From Salinimonas iocasae (GTDB lineage: Bacteria > Pseudomonadota > Gammaproteobacteria > Enterobacterales > Alteromonadaceae): DNA of 64,000 nt. Under the pieces are notes generated by a model that was not told the DNA's origin, searched no databases, and saw nothing but the letters and a program-made list of their open reading frames with translations. Where the stretch lies: NCBI RefSeq assembly GCF_006228385.1, contig NZ_CP039852.1, forward strand, positions 3,364,001 to 3,428,000, in the 5' to 3' direction. Below, piece by piece: positions 26,853-35,949 of the stretch. The stretch's first letter is position 1; every line of letters starts with the position of its first letter. The position numbers and the translations under genes are program-made.

Positions 26853-27050
26853 TCACCCTATCAGGAAAAATAGAGCTGCTAAACCGGCAATAACCAACAA
26901 TGCACCAGATTGCCGCAATTCGCCGACGGGTGACTGACTAAGCTTTTGCATCAGGCGCTGCCAGCGGTTTGGAAACAAAAGCGGCCCCACACCTTCAAAT
27001 ATGAGTAGCAGAGCAAACGCTACCCATATGCTATCGGTCATTTCATTCAT
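26853..27050 (-). CDS. DUF2065 small membrane protein (YjeT-like)
   Basis: 65 residues with two hydrophobic helices: WVAFALLLIFEGVGPLLFP and ALLVIAGLAALFFLIG, linked by a basic/amphipathic stretch with NRWQRLMQKLSQ. This is the DUF2065 pattern; the enterobacterial gene yjeT sits just upstream of purA in the same way. ATG 27050 overlaps the end of the upstream aminotransferase-like gene by eight bases; ATG 27041 (MTDSIW) is an equal alternative. Function unknown. Confidence 0.8.
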   Translation of the reverse strand: MNEMTDSIWVAFALLLIFEGVGPLLFPNRWQRLMQKLSQSPVGELRQSGALLVIAGLAALFFLIG

Positions 27051-28203
27051 GTTGCAGACACACTAAATCAATATCTTGCGGGTCATGATATAAACCAAAG
27101 CCGAAGCGTAGTCGGTTGCCCCGAAAATCGGTCTGGATATTGTTATTGCGCAAAAACTGAGAAAGCATCTCGGTGACCTCACTGTCTGGCAGATTAAACG
27201 TCAGAAAATGTCCCCGTAGATTTTCATCTTCAATCATCAGGTTGTCCCGGTTCAGTAACGGGTGTCCCTGTGCATCAAGTAACTGCAGGAAATGTTGCTG
27301 GAGCTGCTTTACGTGCTGGTTGATGGTCGCTACGTCAATCTTCTCCTGCTCAAATAAGCGCAGCACGGCACGCAGGCGATACAACGCGCAAAAATCCATC
27401 GTCGCACCAGCAAAGCGCATGGCATCACTGGCATAATTTACTTTATCAGAGCGCGGCTCGTGGAGTTCTCCAAACTCTGCAAACCAGCCTGTATAAACTG
27501 GTCGTAAAGTGCATCCGGGAGGCACGTGGGCAAAACAGGCGCCCTCCCCCGCCTGGGCATACTTATAAGCACCGCCAAGATAGAAAATCCGGTCAGCGAT
27601 GGGTGCCAGATCTGTAGGAAGCGCCATAAAACCGTGATAACCGTCGATAACGATGAGTGTGTCAGAATCAGACACTGCATCGATAATTTCCGGTAAATGT
27701 CTGACCACATACCCTGAATTGAAAAAGACCTGACTGAAAAAAATCATGTCCCATTTTTGCTGCCGAATAGCTTCAATAAAGCGAGTTTCAAAATCGTCGA
27801 ACGGAAGGGTCGCCACCTGATGCAGCGATATCGTACCGGTTTCATTAAGGCGGCTAATTTGCCGGTTGAAACTGTGAAACTCACTGTCTGTCGATAAAAT
27901 AGCCGGCTTTTTTGTGTAGTCGAGACAACTTAACAGGCGGGCTACCAGTTCATGGGTATTTGGCGCAAATACAATCTGCTCCGGCATACCCGTGTTGAGG
28001 ATATCGCTGATATACGACTGAACCTGCGGCACTGCTTCCGAGAAAAAATGTGCCCATTTTTCGTCAACATACCGTGCGCTGTCTTCCCAGTATTCGAGCA
28101 TGGCTTCTCGCGTCACGTCGGGCCAGTAATAGTGACTGTGGCAACTATAGTGTTGCACAGAGGCATTGGCGGTTAGAAAACGCCGGTAATATTGCTTATA
28201 CAT
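27043..28203 (-). CDS. Class-V aminotransferase fold, kynureninase-like PLP enzyme
   Basis: 386 residues, fold type I PLP enzyme. Seen: HSHYYWPDVT near the N-terminus, cofactor Asp in LIVIDGYHGF, and the Schiff-base lysine in GGAYKYAQAGEGACF, which mirrors the CSYKYLNAGPG motif of kynureninases. Substrate residues cannot be verified by eye, and no other tryptophan-catabolic genes flank it, so kynurenine hydrolysis is only one option; a cysteine-desulfurase-like or selenocysteine-lyase-like activity is possible. It overlaps the DUF2065 gene, so the two are co-transcribed. Confidence 0.7.
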   Translation of the reverse strand: MYKQYYRRFLTANASVQHYSCHSHYYWPDVTREAMLEYWEDSARYVDEKWAHFFSEAVPQVQSYISDILNTGMPEQIVFAPNTHELVARLLSCLDYTKKPAILSTDSEFHSFNRQISRLNETGTISLHQVATLPFDDFETRFIEAIRQQKWDMIFFSQVFFNSGYVVRHLPEIIDAVSDSDTLIVIDGYHGFMALPTDLAPIADRIFYLGGAYKYAQAGEGACFAHVPPGCTLRPVYTGWFAEFGELHEPRSDKVNYASDAMRFAGATMDFCALYRLRAVLRLFEQEKIDVATINQHVKQLQQHFLQLLDAQGHPLLNRDNLMIEDENLRGHFLTFNLPDSEVTEMLSQFLRNNNIQTDFRGNRLRFGFGLYHDPQDIDLVCLQHE

Positions 28204-28349
28204 GGCAGCTCAGTTCGTAAAGATTTTGTAAACTCTAACAAAAAATTATTGTACAGAGTAGTTATCTAAACGCAGGCAGTTTCGTATACAATACAGATTA
28301 GCAAGTACTTACTTGTTCCCTGTACGGAGCACTACGAGCAGAATTAATT

Positions 28350-28763
28350 ATGCGATTTCCCAGCTATGGCCAATACTCACTGGATAAATCCGGCAATATG
28401 CTGGAAGTGTATGCCACTGGCGCATGGACGATGCCAACAACCCGCGCATTTGTAGAAGAACTGAAGATTCTGGCGACCTCATTCGATGATCAGCCCTGGG
28501 CGGCGCTGCTTGATGGCAGGCGCTGGGTACTCACCACTCCTGAGTGTCAGAAGGTGTTGGCTGATGCCATCGTGATGTGTATTGAAAACGGCTTGCAGCG
28601 TTCAGGCTATGTGCTGGATACAGGCATGGTGAAGCGCGCGCAAATAGAGCGAACGCATCCTAATTTGCAGGATCATAATCAGTATCCAAACTACACCCGC
28701 CATTATTTTGAAGGGTATTTTGCAGCGCTGAAGTGGCTCAAATCCGAAGGCTATACCCCATAA
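28350..28763 (+). CDS. STAS/SpoIIAA-like domain protein
   Basis: 137 residues beginning with a pattern (GNMLEVYATGAWTMPTTRAFVEELK, then PWAALLDGRRWVLTTPE) that recalls the SpoIIAA/STAS-like fold seen in several marine gammaproteobacterial hypotheticals. No regulatory partner is adjacent, and no function is known. The gene is divergent from the kynureninase-like gene and ends at a bidirectional terminator. Confidence 0.6.
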   Translation: MRFPSYGQYSLDKSGNMLEVYATGAWTMPTTRAFVEELKILATSFDDQPWAALLDGRRWVLTTPECQKVLADAIVMCIENGLQRSGYVLDTGMVKRAQIERTHPNLQDHNQYPNYTRHYFEGYFAALKWLKSEGYTP

Positions 28764-28790
28764 AAAAAGCCCGCATGAGCGGGCTTTTTT
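28763..28790 (+). terminator. Bidirectional rho-independent terminator
   Basis: AAAAAAGCCCGC-ATGA-GCGGGCTTTTTT, seven G/C-rich pairs plus A:T arms, between the convergent STAS-like gene and ybbN. The A and T runs allow it to end both. Confidence 0.92.
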
Positions 28791-28805
28791 ACTGCTATTG
28801 ATGCA

Positions 28806-29666
28806 CTAGTAAAGCAGGCTGTATACCTTACGACGATACAGCGACTTTTGCGGGTCGCCATCTGCCAGTGCGTTAATCATATCCAGCATGACTTTTTTCG
28901 CTTCACCGAAGTTCAGGTCAGTAAGCAACACCTGATGCAGCAGTGGCAGCGCTTCATCAACTTTATGTGCCTGCTGTAACTGAATAGCCAAGTCGATTTT
29001 TAATTGTAAGTCGTCCGGGTTGTTTTCTACCGCTGTTTGCAACTCTCTCAGTTCTGGCGAGTCAGCGGCCTGTTCAGCCAGTTCAACTTTTCCGGTCAGT
29101 GTTTGATAGCGCTGGTCCTGGTCCACCAGCCGAATAGTTTCCAGTTCTGCTTTTGCCTGCGCAACAGAACCCGTTTCGATTAAACAGTCGATATACAAAT
29201 ATTTTGCGTCGATATTTTCGGCATTAAGATCGACCGCCTGTTTAGCCAGCGGAAATGCGCTTTGATAGTCTCCCTGCTGGACAAACTGCGCGGCCTGCTG
29301 CATCTCAGCATCGCCTGGCTGGGGAAGATACTTGGCGAGCATCTCACGAATCTGACTCTCTGACTGCATGCCAGCAAAGCCATCCACAGGCTGACCAGCC
29401 TGCACGACCATCACGGTAGGCAGGTTACGGATGCCGAACTGGGCGGCAATTTCCTGCTGTGCTTCACAGTCTACGCGCGCCAGAATCATCTCATTTTTAT
29501 ATTCAGATGCGATTTTTTCCAGCATTGGCATCAGGTCTTTACAGGGCTCGCACCATTGCGCCCAAAAGTCTACCAATACCAGCTTTTCCTGCGATTGCTG
29601 CAAGATTACCTGCTGGAAATTCTCAGGCGTAATATCTACCACATTATTTTCGACTAGGTTGTCCAT
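28806..29666 (-). CDS. ybbN: Thioredoxin-TPR co-chaperone YbbN (CnoX)
   Basis: 286 residues: thioredoxin domain at 10-110 with active site WCEPCK and cis-Pro in NLPTVMVV, then about 160 residues of tetratricopeptide-like helices (FPLAKQAVDLNAEN, LPLLHQVLLTDLNFG). In E. coli the protein (SxxC version) protects GroEL/DnaK clients under hypochlorite stress; this one keeps both active-site cysteines, so may be redox active. Cytoplasmic. Alone on its transcript. Confidence 0.92.
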   Translation of the reverse strand: MDNLVENNVVDITPENFQQVILQQSQEKLVLVDFWAQWCEPCKDLMPMLEKIASEYKNEMILARVDCEAQQEIAAQFGIRNLPTVMVVQAGQPVDGFAGMQSESQIREMLAKYLPQPGDAEMQQAAQFVQQGDYQSAFPLAKQAVDLNAENIDAKYLYIDCLIETGSVAQAKAELETIRLVDQDQRYQTLTGKVELAEQAADSPELRELQTAVENNPDDLQLKIDLAIQLQQAHKVDEALPLLHQVLLTDLNFGEAKKVMLDMINALADGDPQKSLYRRKVYSLLY

Positions 29667-29799
29667 CGTTATTTGCCCGTGATTTTACAATTTGCCTGAT
29701 GATATGGGGTAAGGCGCTGAAAAAACAAGCCACCCGGTGTTTGCAATGCTGCGGATGCAGCCGTACAGTTAACAATCATGTTACATGAGGATAATCGCC

Positions 29800-30159
29800 A
29801 TGTCTGAACATAAAGAATATCAACACTTTAAGGATTTCTATCCCTACTACCTCTCGGAGCATCAGGATGCTACCTGCCGACTACTCCACTTCGTGGGGTC
29901 CTGGATAGTACTTGCGGTAATAGCGCTGGCGATCCTCACTACCCAATGGTGGTATTTGTTATTGCTACCAGTAATAGGCTACGGGTTTGCCTGGGTAGGA
30001 CATTTTTTCTATGAGAAAAACCGTCCGGCTACATTCTCGTACCCATTCTATAGTCTGATGGGCGACTGGGTGATGTTCAAAGATATCCTGACTGGCCGGG
30101 TATCACTGAAAGGTCGCGCGCATGATGACCTGAACACATCTCACTCGCACAAACACTAA
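29800..30159 (+). CDS. DUF962 / Mpo1-like membrane protein
   Basis: 119 residues from ATG 29800, which has GAGGATAA ahead; the upstream ATG at 29785 lacks a site. The motif FKDFYPYYLSEHQDATCRLLHFVGSW and later GYGFAWVGHFFYEKNRPATFSYP are those of the YGL010w/Mpo1 family (fatty-acid alpha-dioxygenase in yeast; His residues bind iron). Three to four membrane helices. Substrate in bacteria is not established. It precedes the S9 peptidase by 18 bases and may share its message. Confidence 0.8.
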   Translation: MSEHKEYQHFKDFYPYYLSEHQDATCRLLHFVGSWIVLAVIALAILTTQWWYLLLLPVIGYGFAWVGHFFYEKNRPATFSYPFYSLMGDWVMFKDILTGRVSLKGRAHDDLNTSHSHKH

Positions 30160-30177
30160 CAACAAAAAGGAACCTCT

Positions 30178-32250
30178 ATGGGGATTAAACGAACCTGGCT
30201 GGGACTCAGCGCAGCGCTGCTTTCCACGCTGACGTACGGGCAAACTAAAGACAACGCATTGCCTGACACACTACAGTACAATGATGTGTTCAACATCGAA
30301 TATGCCTCATCTCCCTTTTTTGGTCAGGACGATGAAACGCTGTATTACGTGCGTCGCAGCATGGATATCATGTCTGACAGAACATTGTCTTCACTATGGC
30401 AAATCGACCTGGACGGCAACGCCCATCGGCCGTTCCTTACTGATAAAGGCAACATCTATCAGCCTGTTCTCTCCCCCGATGGCACCAAACTGGCTTTTGT
30501 CAGCGACCACGGCGGCAGCGCGCAATTGTACGTCCACTATATGGACAGTGGGTTGCAGGCGAAGCTGACTAACCTGCAGGAAGGCCCGTCGAATATTGTT
30601 TGGTCTCCCGATAGCGAACAACTTGCATTCACTGCCTTCACCCCCGCACAGCCTGAAACGCTTTTTAAAGGAATGCCAGGCAAACCGGAAGGCGCGAAAT
30701 GGGCCGAGACAGCGAAATATATCGAGCGCACAGAATACCGCTCAGATGGTGCCGGTTACCTTCGGGATGGCCATAGCCAGATTTATATTCTACCTGTAGC
30801 CGGTGGTACGGCGCGACAACTGACCACCGGGGATTATCCTAACAGTGGCAATCTGAGTTTCTCCGGTGACGGCAAGTGGATTTATTTTGCCGGCGATCGC
30901 GCTGAAAACTACGCCCTTCACCCATTGCGTTCAGATGTATTTCGGGTGAACACCACCAGTCGTAAGGTTGAACAGGTAACAACCGTTGAAGGTCCGGAGG
31001 GCAATCCAAAGGTCAGTCCCGATGGTAAATACCTGGCATTCACACAGCTTAACGATCGCAAGAAGTCTTATCAAAATAGCGATCTGGTTATCATGAAACT
31101 GCCATCCGGTAACATGACGCGCCTCACCAGCGACCTGGATCGAAGCATTGGTGCGTTTGAATGGGCAGATGACAGTCGCTCTCTGGTATTTGCTTATCAG
31201 GATAAAGGCCAGACCCGACTTGCCCGTACCAGTTTGAAAGGAAAAGTCAGTAAGCTTGATGTCACAATTGGCGGGCAGTCGCTTGGCAGACCCTATACCT
31301 CTGGTGAGTTTGCACTGGCCAGCGACGGGACAATTGCTTACACCACCGACGACCCGCTGCGCCCGGCTGATTTAGCCGTAGCAGATAAAAAGGGTAAAAG
31401 TACCGTACTGACGCAACTTAACGAAGATGCGTTCGGCCACCTGAATCTGGCTAATGTTGAAAGCCTGCCAGTCAAAGCGTCGGTAGATGATCGTGATATT
31501 GATGCCTGGATTGCCTATCCACCCAATTACGACAAAAATAAGTCCTACCCGATGATTCTTGAAATCCACGGTGGCCCGCACGCGGCGTATGGTCCGCATT
31601 TTTCCATGGAAATTCAGCTCATGGCGGCCAATGGTTACGTTGTCGTCTGGTCAAATCCTCGCGGGAGCTCATCTTACGGTGAAGAATTTGGCAATCTTAT
31701 CCATCATAATTATCCCTCCGACGACTATCAGGATCTGATGGACGTGGTAGATGCTGCTGTAGCAAAAGGCAATATCGACAAAGATAATCTGTTTATTACC
31801 GGTGGCTCCGGTGGCGGTGTACTGACAGCCTGGTCAATTGGTAAAACGGATCGCTTCTCTGCGGCGGTGGTTGCCAAGCCGGTTATTAACTGGATGAGCT
31901 TTGCGCTGACAGCTGATGCCTATCCTTACTTTTCTCAGTATTGGATGCCGGGTAAGCCATGGGAAGTCGCAGATCATCTGTGGGAGCACTCGCCGCTGTC
32001 GTTAGTGGGCAACGTAAAAACGCCTACATTACTGCTAACCGGTGAGTCTGATTACCGCACGCCAATCAGTGAGTCGGAGCAGTTTTATCAGGCGCTTCGA
32101 TTACAGGGTGTAGAGTCTGCTATGGTAAGAATCCCCGGCGCCTCGCACGGTATTGCTGCGAAGCCATCCAGACTGATTCAGAAAGTCGGTAATATTCTGG
32201 CATGGTTTGAACGATATCGTTCAGATAAGCGCTCCGATAAGTCTGAATAA
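30178..32250 (+). CDS. S9 family prolyl oligopeptidase
   Basis: 690 residues with a signal peptide (cleavage near TYG-Q). The N-terminal two thirds are a beta-propeller with repeated WSPDSEQLAFTA, SFSGDGKWIYFAG, SPDGKYLAFTQ blades. The catalytic alpha/beta hydrolase holds the nucleophile in TGGSGGGVL, Asp in GESDYRTP and His in GASHGIAAKP. It cleaves peptides after specific residues (dipeptidyl/acylaminoacyl-peptidase-like) in the periplasm. Ends at a bidirectional terminator. Confidence 0.93.
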   Translation: MGIKRTWLGLSAALLSTLTYGQTKDNALPDTLQYNDVFNIEYASSPFFGQDDETLYYVRRSMDIMSDRTLSSLWQIDLDGNAHRPFLTDKGNIYQPVLSPDGTKLAFVSDHGGSAQLYVHYMDSGLQAKLTNLQEGPSNIVWSPDSEQLAFTAFTPAQPETLFKGMPGKPEGAKWAETAKYIERTEYRSDGAGYLRDGHSQIYILPVAGGTARQLTTGDYPNSGNLSFSGDGKWIYFAGDRAENYALHPLRSDVFRVNTTSRKVEQVTTVEGPEGNPKVSPDGKYLAFTQLNDRKKSYQNSDLVIMKLPSGNMTRLTSDLDRSIGAFEWADDSRSLVFAYQDKGQTRLARTSLKGKVSKLDVTIGGQSLGRPYTSGEFALASDGTIAYTTDDPLRPADLAVADKKGKSTVLTQLNEDAFGHLNLANVESLPVKASVDDRDIDAWIAYPPNYDKNKSYPMILEIHGGPHAAYGPHFSMEIQLMAANGYVVVWSNPRGSSSYGEEFGNLIHHNYPSDDYQDLMDVVDAAVAKGNIDKDNLFITGGSGGGVLTAWSIGKTDRFSAAVVAKPVINWMSFALTADAYPYFSQYWMPGKPWEVADHLWEHSPLSLVGNVKTPTLLLTGESDYRTPISESEQFYQALRLQGVESAMVRIPGASHGIAAKPSRLIQKVGNILAWFERYRSDKRSDKSE

Positions 32251-32264
32251 ATTAAAGGTACAAA

Positions 32265-32287
32265 AAAGCGGGCATCTAGCCCGCTTT
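32265..32287 (+). terminator. Bidirectional terminator between the S9 peptidase and sodC
   Basis: AAAGCGGGC-ATCTA-GCCCGCTTT. On the minus strand it is followed by TTTTTT (ends sodC); on the plus strand by CTTTATG (ends the peptidase gene). Confidence 0.85.
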
Positions 32288-32312
32288 CTTTATGTCTGCC
32301 TGAAAAGCAACG

Positions 32313-32831
32313 TTATTTAATTACACCGCAAAGCGCACGGGCGCCGCCTCCACCGAGTTTTTCAGGTGAGTCTGAATAGTTGTCGCCACCAGCATGCACC
32401 ATCAGAGCACGGTCTTCTATGTCGCTCATAGAAAGGCGTGTCGCAATCACCGGATGTTTAGCGTCGCCGTCTTCACCGACGTAAAGTAGCGGTAGATCAC
32501 CCATGTGGCTGTTATCAGACCATGGATAACCGTGTGAATCCGTTTTTTCCGGGTCGTAATGGCTGCCAGCAGCACCGGCGGGCGTTTCATCACCGTTTTT
32601 CATTGCACTTTCACACGAAGGATTTTCATGTACGTGAAAGCCGTGACCGCCGGGCTCCAGTCCTGTCAGGGAAGGCGTAAACACCAGACCATCGTCATGC
32701 TCTTCAATCGTAACCGTCCCCATCTTCTCACCGGATTCGGGGTCCATCATCTCGATAGTTTTCGCATCAGACATTGCCTGCGCGCTCAGTGCAGCCAGTG
32801 TAAACGGAAGTGCTGTTAAAAATCTTTTCAT
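32313..32831 (-). CDS. sodC: Cu/Zn superoxide dismutase (periplasmic)
   Basis: 172 residues from ATG 32831 with signal peptide (MKRFLTALPFTLAALSAQA); ATGs at 32834 and 32846 are possible starts. Metal ligands are in HGFHVHENPSC, GSHYDPEKTDSHGYP and the NSHMGDLP stretch, with the C-terminal GGGGARALCGVI supplying the disulfide cysteine. It removes periplasmic superoxide. Isolated unit beside the S9 peptidase. Confidence 0.95.
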   Translation of the reverse strand: MKRFLTALPFTLAALSAQAMSDAKTIEMMDPESGEKMGTVTIEEHDDGLVFTPSLTGLEPGGHGFHVHENPSCESAMKNGDETPAGAAGSHYDPEKTDSHGYPWSDNSHMGDLPLLYVGEDGDAKHPVIATRLSMSDIEDRALMVHAGGDNYSDSPEKLGGGGARALCGVIK

Positions 32832-32941
32832 CATAAAAATACCCATGTCGCTAGAGAAGTTGACCCGACTGCTGTAACGGGTGTGAAGAAATACTGACTC
32901 TGCTTATTGGTACAAGAACGGGCGGACGAAAAGATCAATGC

Positions 32942-32970
32942 GGTCGGGTTACCCATTGTATAACCCGACC
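32942..32970 (-). other. Perfect 10-bp inverted repeat after the amidase gene
   Basis: GGTCGGGTTA / TAACCCGACC with a nine-base loop, 10 bases past the amidase stop. No T run follows on the minus strand, so it may be a 3' stabilising hairpin or a factor-dependent terminator. Confidence 0.5.
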
Positions 32971-32980
32971 CTTAGAACAT

Positions 32981-34624
32981 TTAACGGGATGGATTCATCG
33001 CGCGGTTAATATCTACCAGCGCTTCTGCATTTTCGTAATATTGCGGCGTCAGTCTGCGTTGCGATACCTGTTCGTACGCGTAGGCGTAAGAAAGAACATT
33101 GGCATCCTGCAGGTTACTGCCGATAAAGGACAGCCCGACAGGTAAGGCGTGCACACCACCCATGGGAACTGTAGTATGCGGATAACCTGCTCGTGCAGCA
33201 GCAGAGCCATATCCCGGCCAGCCACCTGGCCACACGTCACCGTTGATGGGATCGACCCGTGGTGCGATAACGCCGGTTGGTGCTACTAAAACATCGACAT
33301 CTTCGTTAGCCAGCAACGCATCAATGTTTTTACGGCTGATCTGCTGTACCTGCCTGACGCTTTCCCGGTAACCGTCGCTGTCCAGAGAGTCCATGTCCTG
33401 TGATGCAACAAAAATGCTTTGATCGAATAATGCCAGTTCATCACTGGCATGCGCTTCATTATACGCAATCAATGCTTCCAGCGAGCGGGGCTCAACCTGT
33501 TCAGATGCAGTAGAGGCGAGGTAATCGTTTATGCCCGATTTGAATTCGTATTTAAGCAGGTCGTAAGCCATCTTACCGAAATTATCCGGCGTCTGAGGCT
33601 CTTCATTTATATCTACCAGCACCGCACCTGCCGCTTCCAGGTCTTTTAGAGCGCGATCAAAAAGTGCCTGAATACGGGCATCTGAGCCGGTAGCAAAGCG
33701 CAGTACGCCAACCCTGACGCCCTCCAGCGCGTCGTCATTTAACCGACTTGTATAGTCTGTCTGCGGAGTTTCTGTCGCCATTGCATTCATCATCATTGCA
33801 GCACCAGTGACAGTTTTGGTCATCGGGCCGGCTGTATCCTGAGAATGAGAAATTGGCACAATAAAGTCCTGCGGCACAATGCCGACACTGGGCTTAAACC
33901 CTACAATGCCGTTAACTGTGGAAGGGCAGGTGATAGATCCATTGGTTTCTGTACCGACAGTTGCTGCAGCCAAAGATGCCGCCATCGCAGCGCCGGATCC
34001 GGAGCTTGAGCCGCAGGGGTTCCTGTCCAACATGTGAGGATTTCTCACCTGACCACCCAGCGCAGACCAGCCGCTCATGGAGTGTTCGGAGCGAAAGTTA
34101 GCCCACTGGCTTAAGTTCGTCTTACCAAGAATAATAGCCCCCTGTGCACGCAGACCGGCAACCAGCGGACTGTCCCGTCCGGTTACATTATTTTGCAGCG
34201 CCAGAGCGCCGGCCGTGGTTGGCATCGCATCTTTGGATTCGATGTTATCCTTAAGCAGTACGGGGACACCATGTAAAGGCCCCAGAATCTGACCGACCTC
34301 GCGCTGCTCGTCCAGCGCTGTGGCAATATCTAATGCATCGGGATTAAGCGTCAGCACACTATTTAAGCCCGGGCCACGTTTATCTACCGCGTCAATTCTT
34401 GCAAGATACTGGGCCACCAGCTCCCGAGATGTCACCGTCCCATCCGCCAGCGCCTCGGATATCTGTGGAAGTGTCATTGCTAATGCGCGGGAGGGCTGAT
34501 AATCAGTAGCTACCGGCTCTGCAGGAACTGATTCTGCGGTACGATTTGAAGAGGTACACCCACTGAGTATTCCCACGGTTAGTGCTGCTACAACTAATGC
34601 AGTCTTTGTTGATTTTGCCTTCAT
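32981..34624 (-). CDS. Amidase-signature family lipoprotein
   Basis: 547 residues. The N-terminus is a lipoprotein signal with LSGC at about 20-23. The amidase signature is complete: catalytic Lys in PVLLKDNIE, cis-Ser/Ser in NPCGSSSGSGAAMAA and the nucleophile region GTETNGSITCPS. Such enzymes hydrolyse amides or peptides, often with broad specificity; the lipid anchor puts this one in the envelope. Upstream lies the sugar dehydrogenase gene on the same strand after a terminator, so it has its own promoter in the 200-base spacer. Confidence 0.9.
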   Translation of the reverse strand: MKAKSTKTALVVAALTVGILSGCTSSNRTAESVPAEPVATDYQPSRALAMTLPQISEALADGTVTSRELVAQYLARIDAVDKRGPGLNSVLTLNPDALDIATALDEQREVGQILGPLHGVPVLLKDNIESKDAMPTTAGALALQNNVTGRDSPLVAGLRAQGAIILGKTNLSQWANFRSEHSMSGWSALGGQVRNPHMLDRNPCGSSSGSGAAMAASLAAATVGTETNGSITCPSTVNGIVGFKPSVGIVPQDFIVPISHSQDTAGPMTKTVTGAAMMMNAMATETPQTDYTSRLNDDALEGVRVGVLRFATGSDARIQALFDRALKDLEAAGAVLVDINEEPQTPDNFGKMAYDLLKYEFKSGINDYLASTASEQVEPRSLEALIAYNEAHASDELALFDQSIFVASQDMDSLDSDGYRESVRQVQQISRKNIDALLANEDVDVLVAPTGVIAPRVDPINGDVWPGGWPGYGSAAARAGYPHTTVPMGGVHALPVGLSFIGSNLQDANVLSYAYAYEQVSQRRLTPQYYENAEALVDINRAMNPSR

Positions 34625-34801
34625 GGTATCTCCCTGTTTTTGTTATAACTTAAGGAATGCCTGTTCAAATAGCAAACACCTGTTCAGCCGCATGTGTGCT
34701 GATCATTGTTTAACACCTCTGGTGATGAGGCCGTCGCGGGCCGAAGCCGTCTTAAAAGGCAATATTGTTGACGATGACTTTACTCTTTTGCAGGCAAAAA
34801 A

Positions 34802-34820
34802 AAGCCAGCAAAAGCTGGCT
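34802..34820 (-). terminator. Terminator of the dps-sugar dehydrogenase unit
   Basis: AGCCAGC-AAAA-GCTGGCT preceded on the plus strand by AAAAAAA; on the minus strand this gives a stem followed by eight or more T. It lies just after the stop codon of the sugar dehydrogenase gene. Confidence 0.85.
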
Positions 34821-34825
34821 ATGTT

Positions 34826-35938
34826 TTATTTAGCTGGCGAAAGCTGAAGCAGCTTGCCTTTGGGTGCATCGGTAAGCACGTAGATAAGCCCGTCAGGACC
34901 GACCTCAACATCGCGAATACGCTCACCGCGATCTTTTAAGTATTCGTGCTGTTCACCGGGTTTGTCACCTTCCATTTCAATGCGTCGCAAGTGGGTAAAC
35001 TTAAGCGCACCTACCAGCAAATCGCCCTGCCAGTCAGCAAAAGCAGACTTGTCGTAAAAGGCCATACCGCTGGGTGCGATGGAGGGATCCCAGTAAATCA
35101 CCGGTTGCTCCATACCTTTCTGCTCAGTTTTTTCAGAAATGATACTGTCGTCATAATCAATACCGTAGGTAATGACCGGCCAGCCATAATTGGCGCCTTT
35201 GGACAGCTTGTTGACCTCATCACCACCTTGCGGACCATGTTCCATTGCCCAGACGTCGCCGGTTTTCGGGTGTACCGTTAACCCCTGGACATTTCGATGG
35301 CCATAGGTGAACACCTCAGGCGCCTGCCCATCAACAAATGGATTATCCTCAGGCACCGCGCCATCCGGGCGTATTCTGACGATTTTCCCCAAATGGTTAT
35401 CAGTGTTTTGCGCTTCATCCATATACTTATAGCGATCACCTAATGTGATATATAAGTTCTTGTCGGCATCAAACGCTAAGCGGCAGCCAAAGTGAAACCC
35501 GTTATCCACCAGAGGCTCTGCCACGAACAATGTTGTGACACCTTCCAGCGCATTATCCTTCAGTGTTGCTTTAGCAACAGAGCTACTGTTGCCGCCCTCG
35601 CCTTTACGGCTGTAGCAAAAGTAGATTGTCTGATTAGAGGCATAATCAGGATCTGCCAAAATGTCCAGCATTCCTCCCTGATTAACCGCTTCTACAGCAG
35701 GGGTATTCGCAACAGGTTCGCTCAACCCGTTCTCAAATGAGAAGCGGCGAATACTGCCTTTTCGCTCGGTCAGCAATAAATCACCGTCAGGCAGAAAAGT
35801 CATCCCCCAGGGATTGGCAAGTTTGGTCGCCAGTTCTTTAACCTGAATATTGTCTGAAGCCTGCGCGCTGGCGCCGGCAACCAAAAAAAGACCCGGCAGC
35901 AAGGCTGCCAGGCTTTTTGCAATAGTTGTTTTTTTCAT
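34826..35938 (-). CDS. PQQ-dependent aldose sugar dehydrogenase (YliI-like)
   Basis: 370 residues from ATG 35938 with a signal peptide ending ASA; an upstream in-frame ATG at 35980 would overlap dps. The six-bladed propeller shows LANPWGMTFLPDGDLLLTER, FHFGCRLAFDADKNLYITLGDR (catalytic His/Arg region) and EHGPQGGDEVNKL. Family members oxidise soluble aldoses at the periplasmic PQQ site and feed electrons to acceptors. It follows dps by 11 bases. Confidence 0.9.
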   Translation of the reverse strand: MKKTTIAKSLAALLPGLFLVAGASAQASDNIQVKELATKLANPWGMTFLPDGDLLLTERKGSIRRFSFENGLSEPVANTPAVEAVNQGGMLDILADPDYASNQTIYFCYSRKGEGGNSSSVAKATLKDNALEGVTTLFVAEPLVDNGFHFGCRLAFDADKNLYITLGDRYKYMDEAQNTDNHLGKIVRIRPDGAVPEDNPFVDGQAPEVFTYGHRNVQGLTVHPKTGDVWAMEHGPQGGDEVNKLSKGANYGWPVITYGIDYDDSIISEKTEQKGMEQPVIYWDPSIAPSGMAFYDKSAFADWQGDLLVGALKFTHLRRIEMEGDKPGEQHEYLKDRGERIRDVEVGPDGLIYVLTDAPKGKLLQLSPAK

Positions 35939-35949
35939 GGTTGTTTTTA

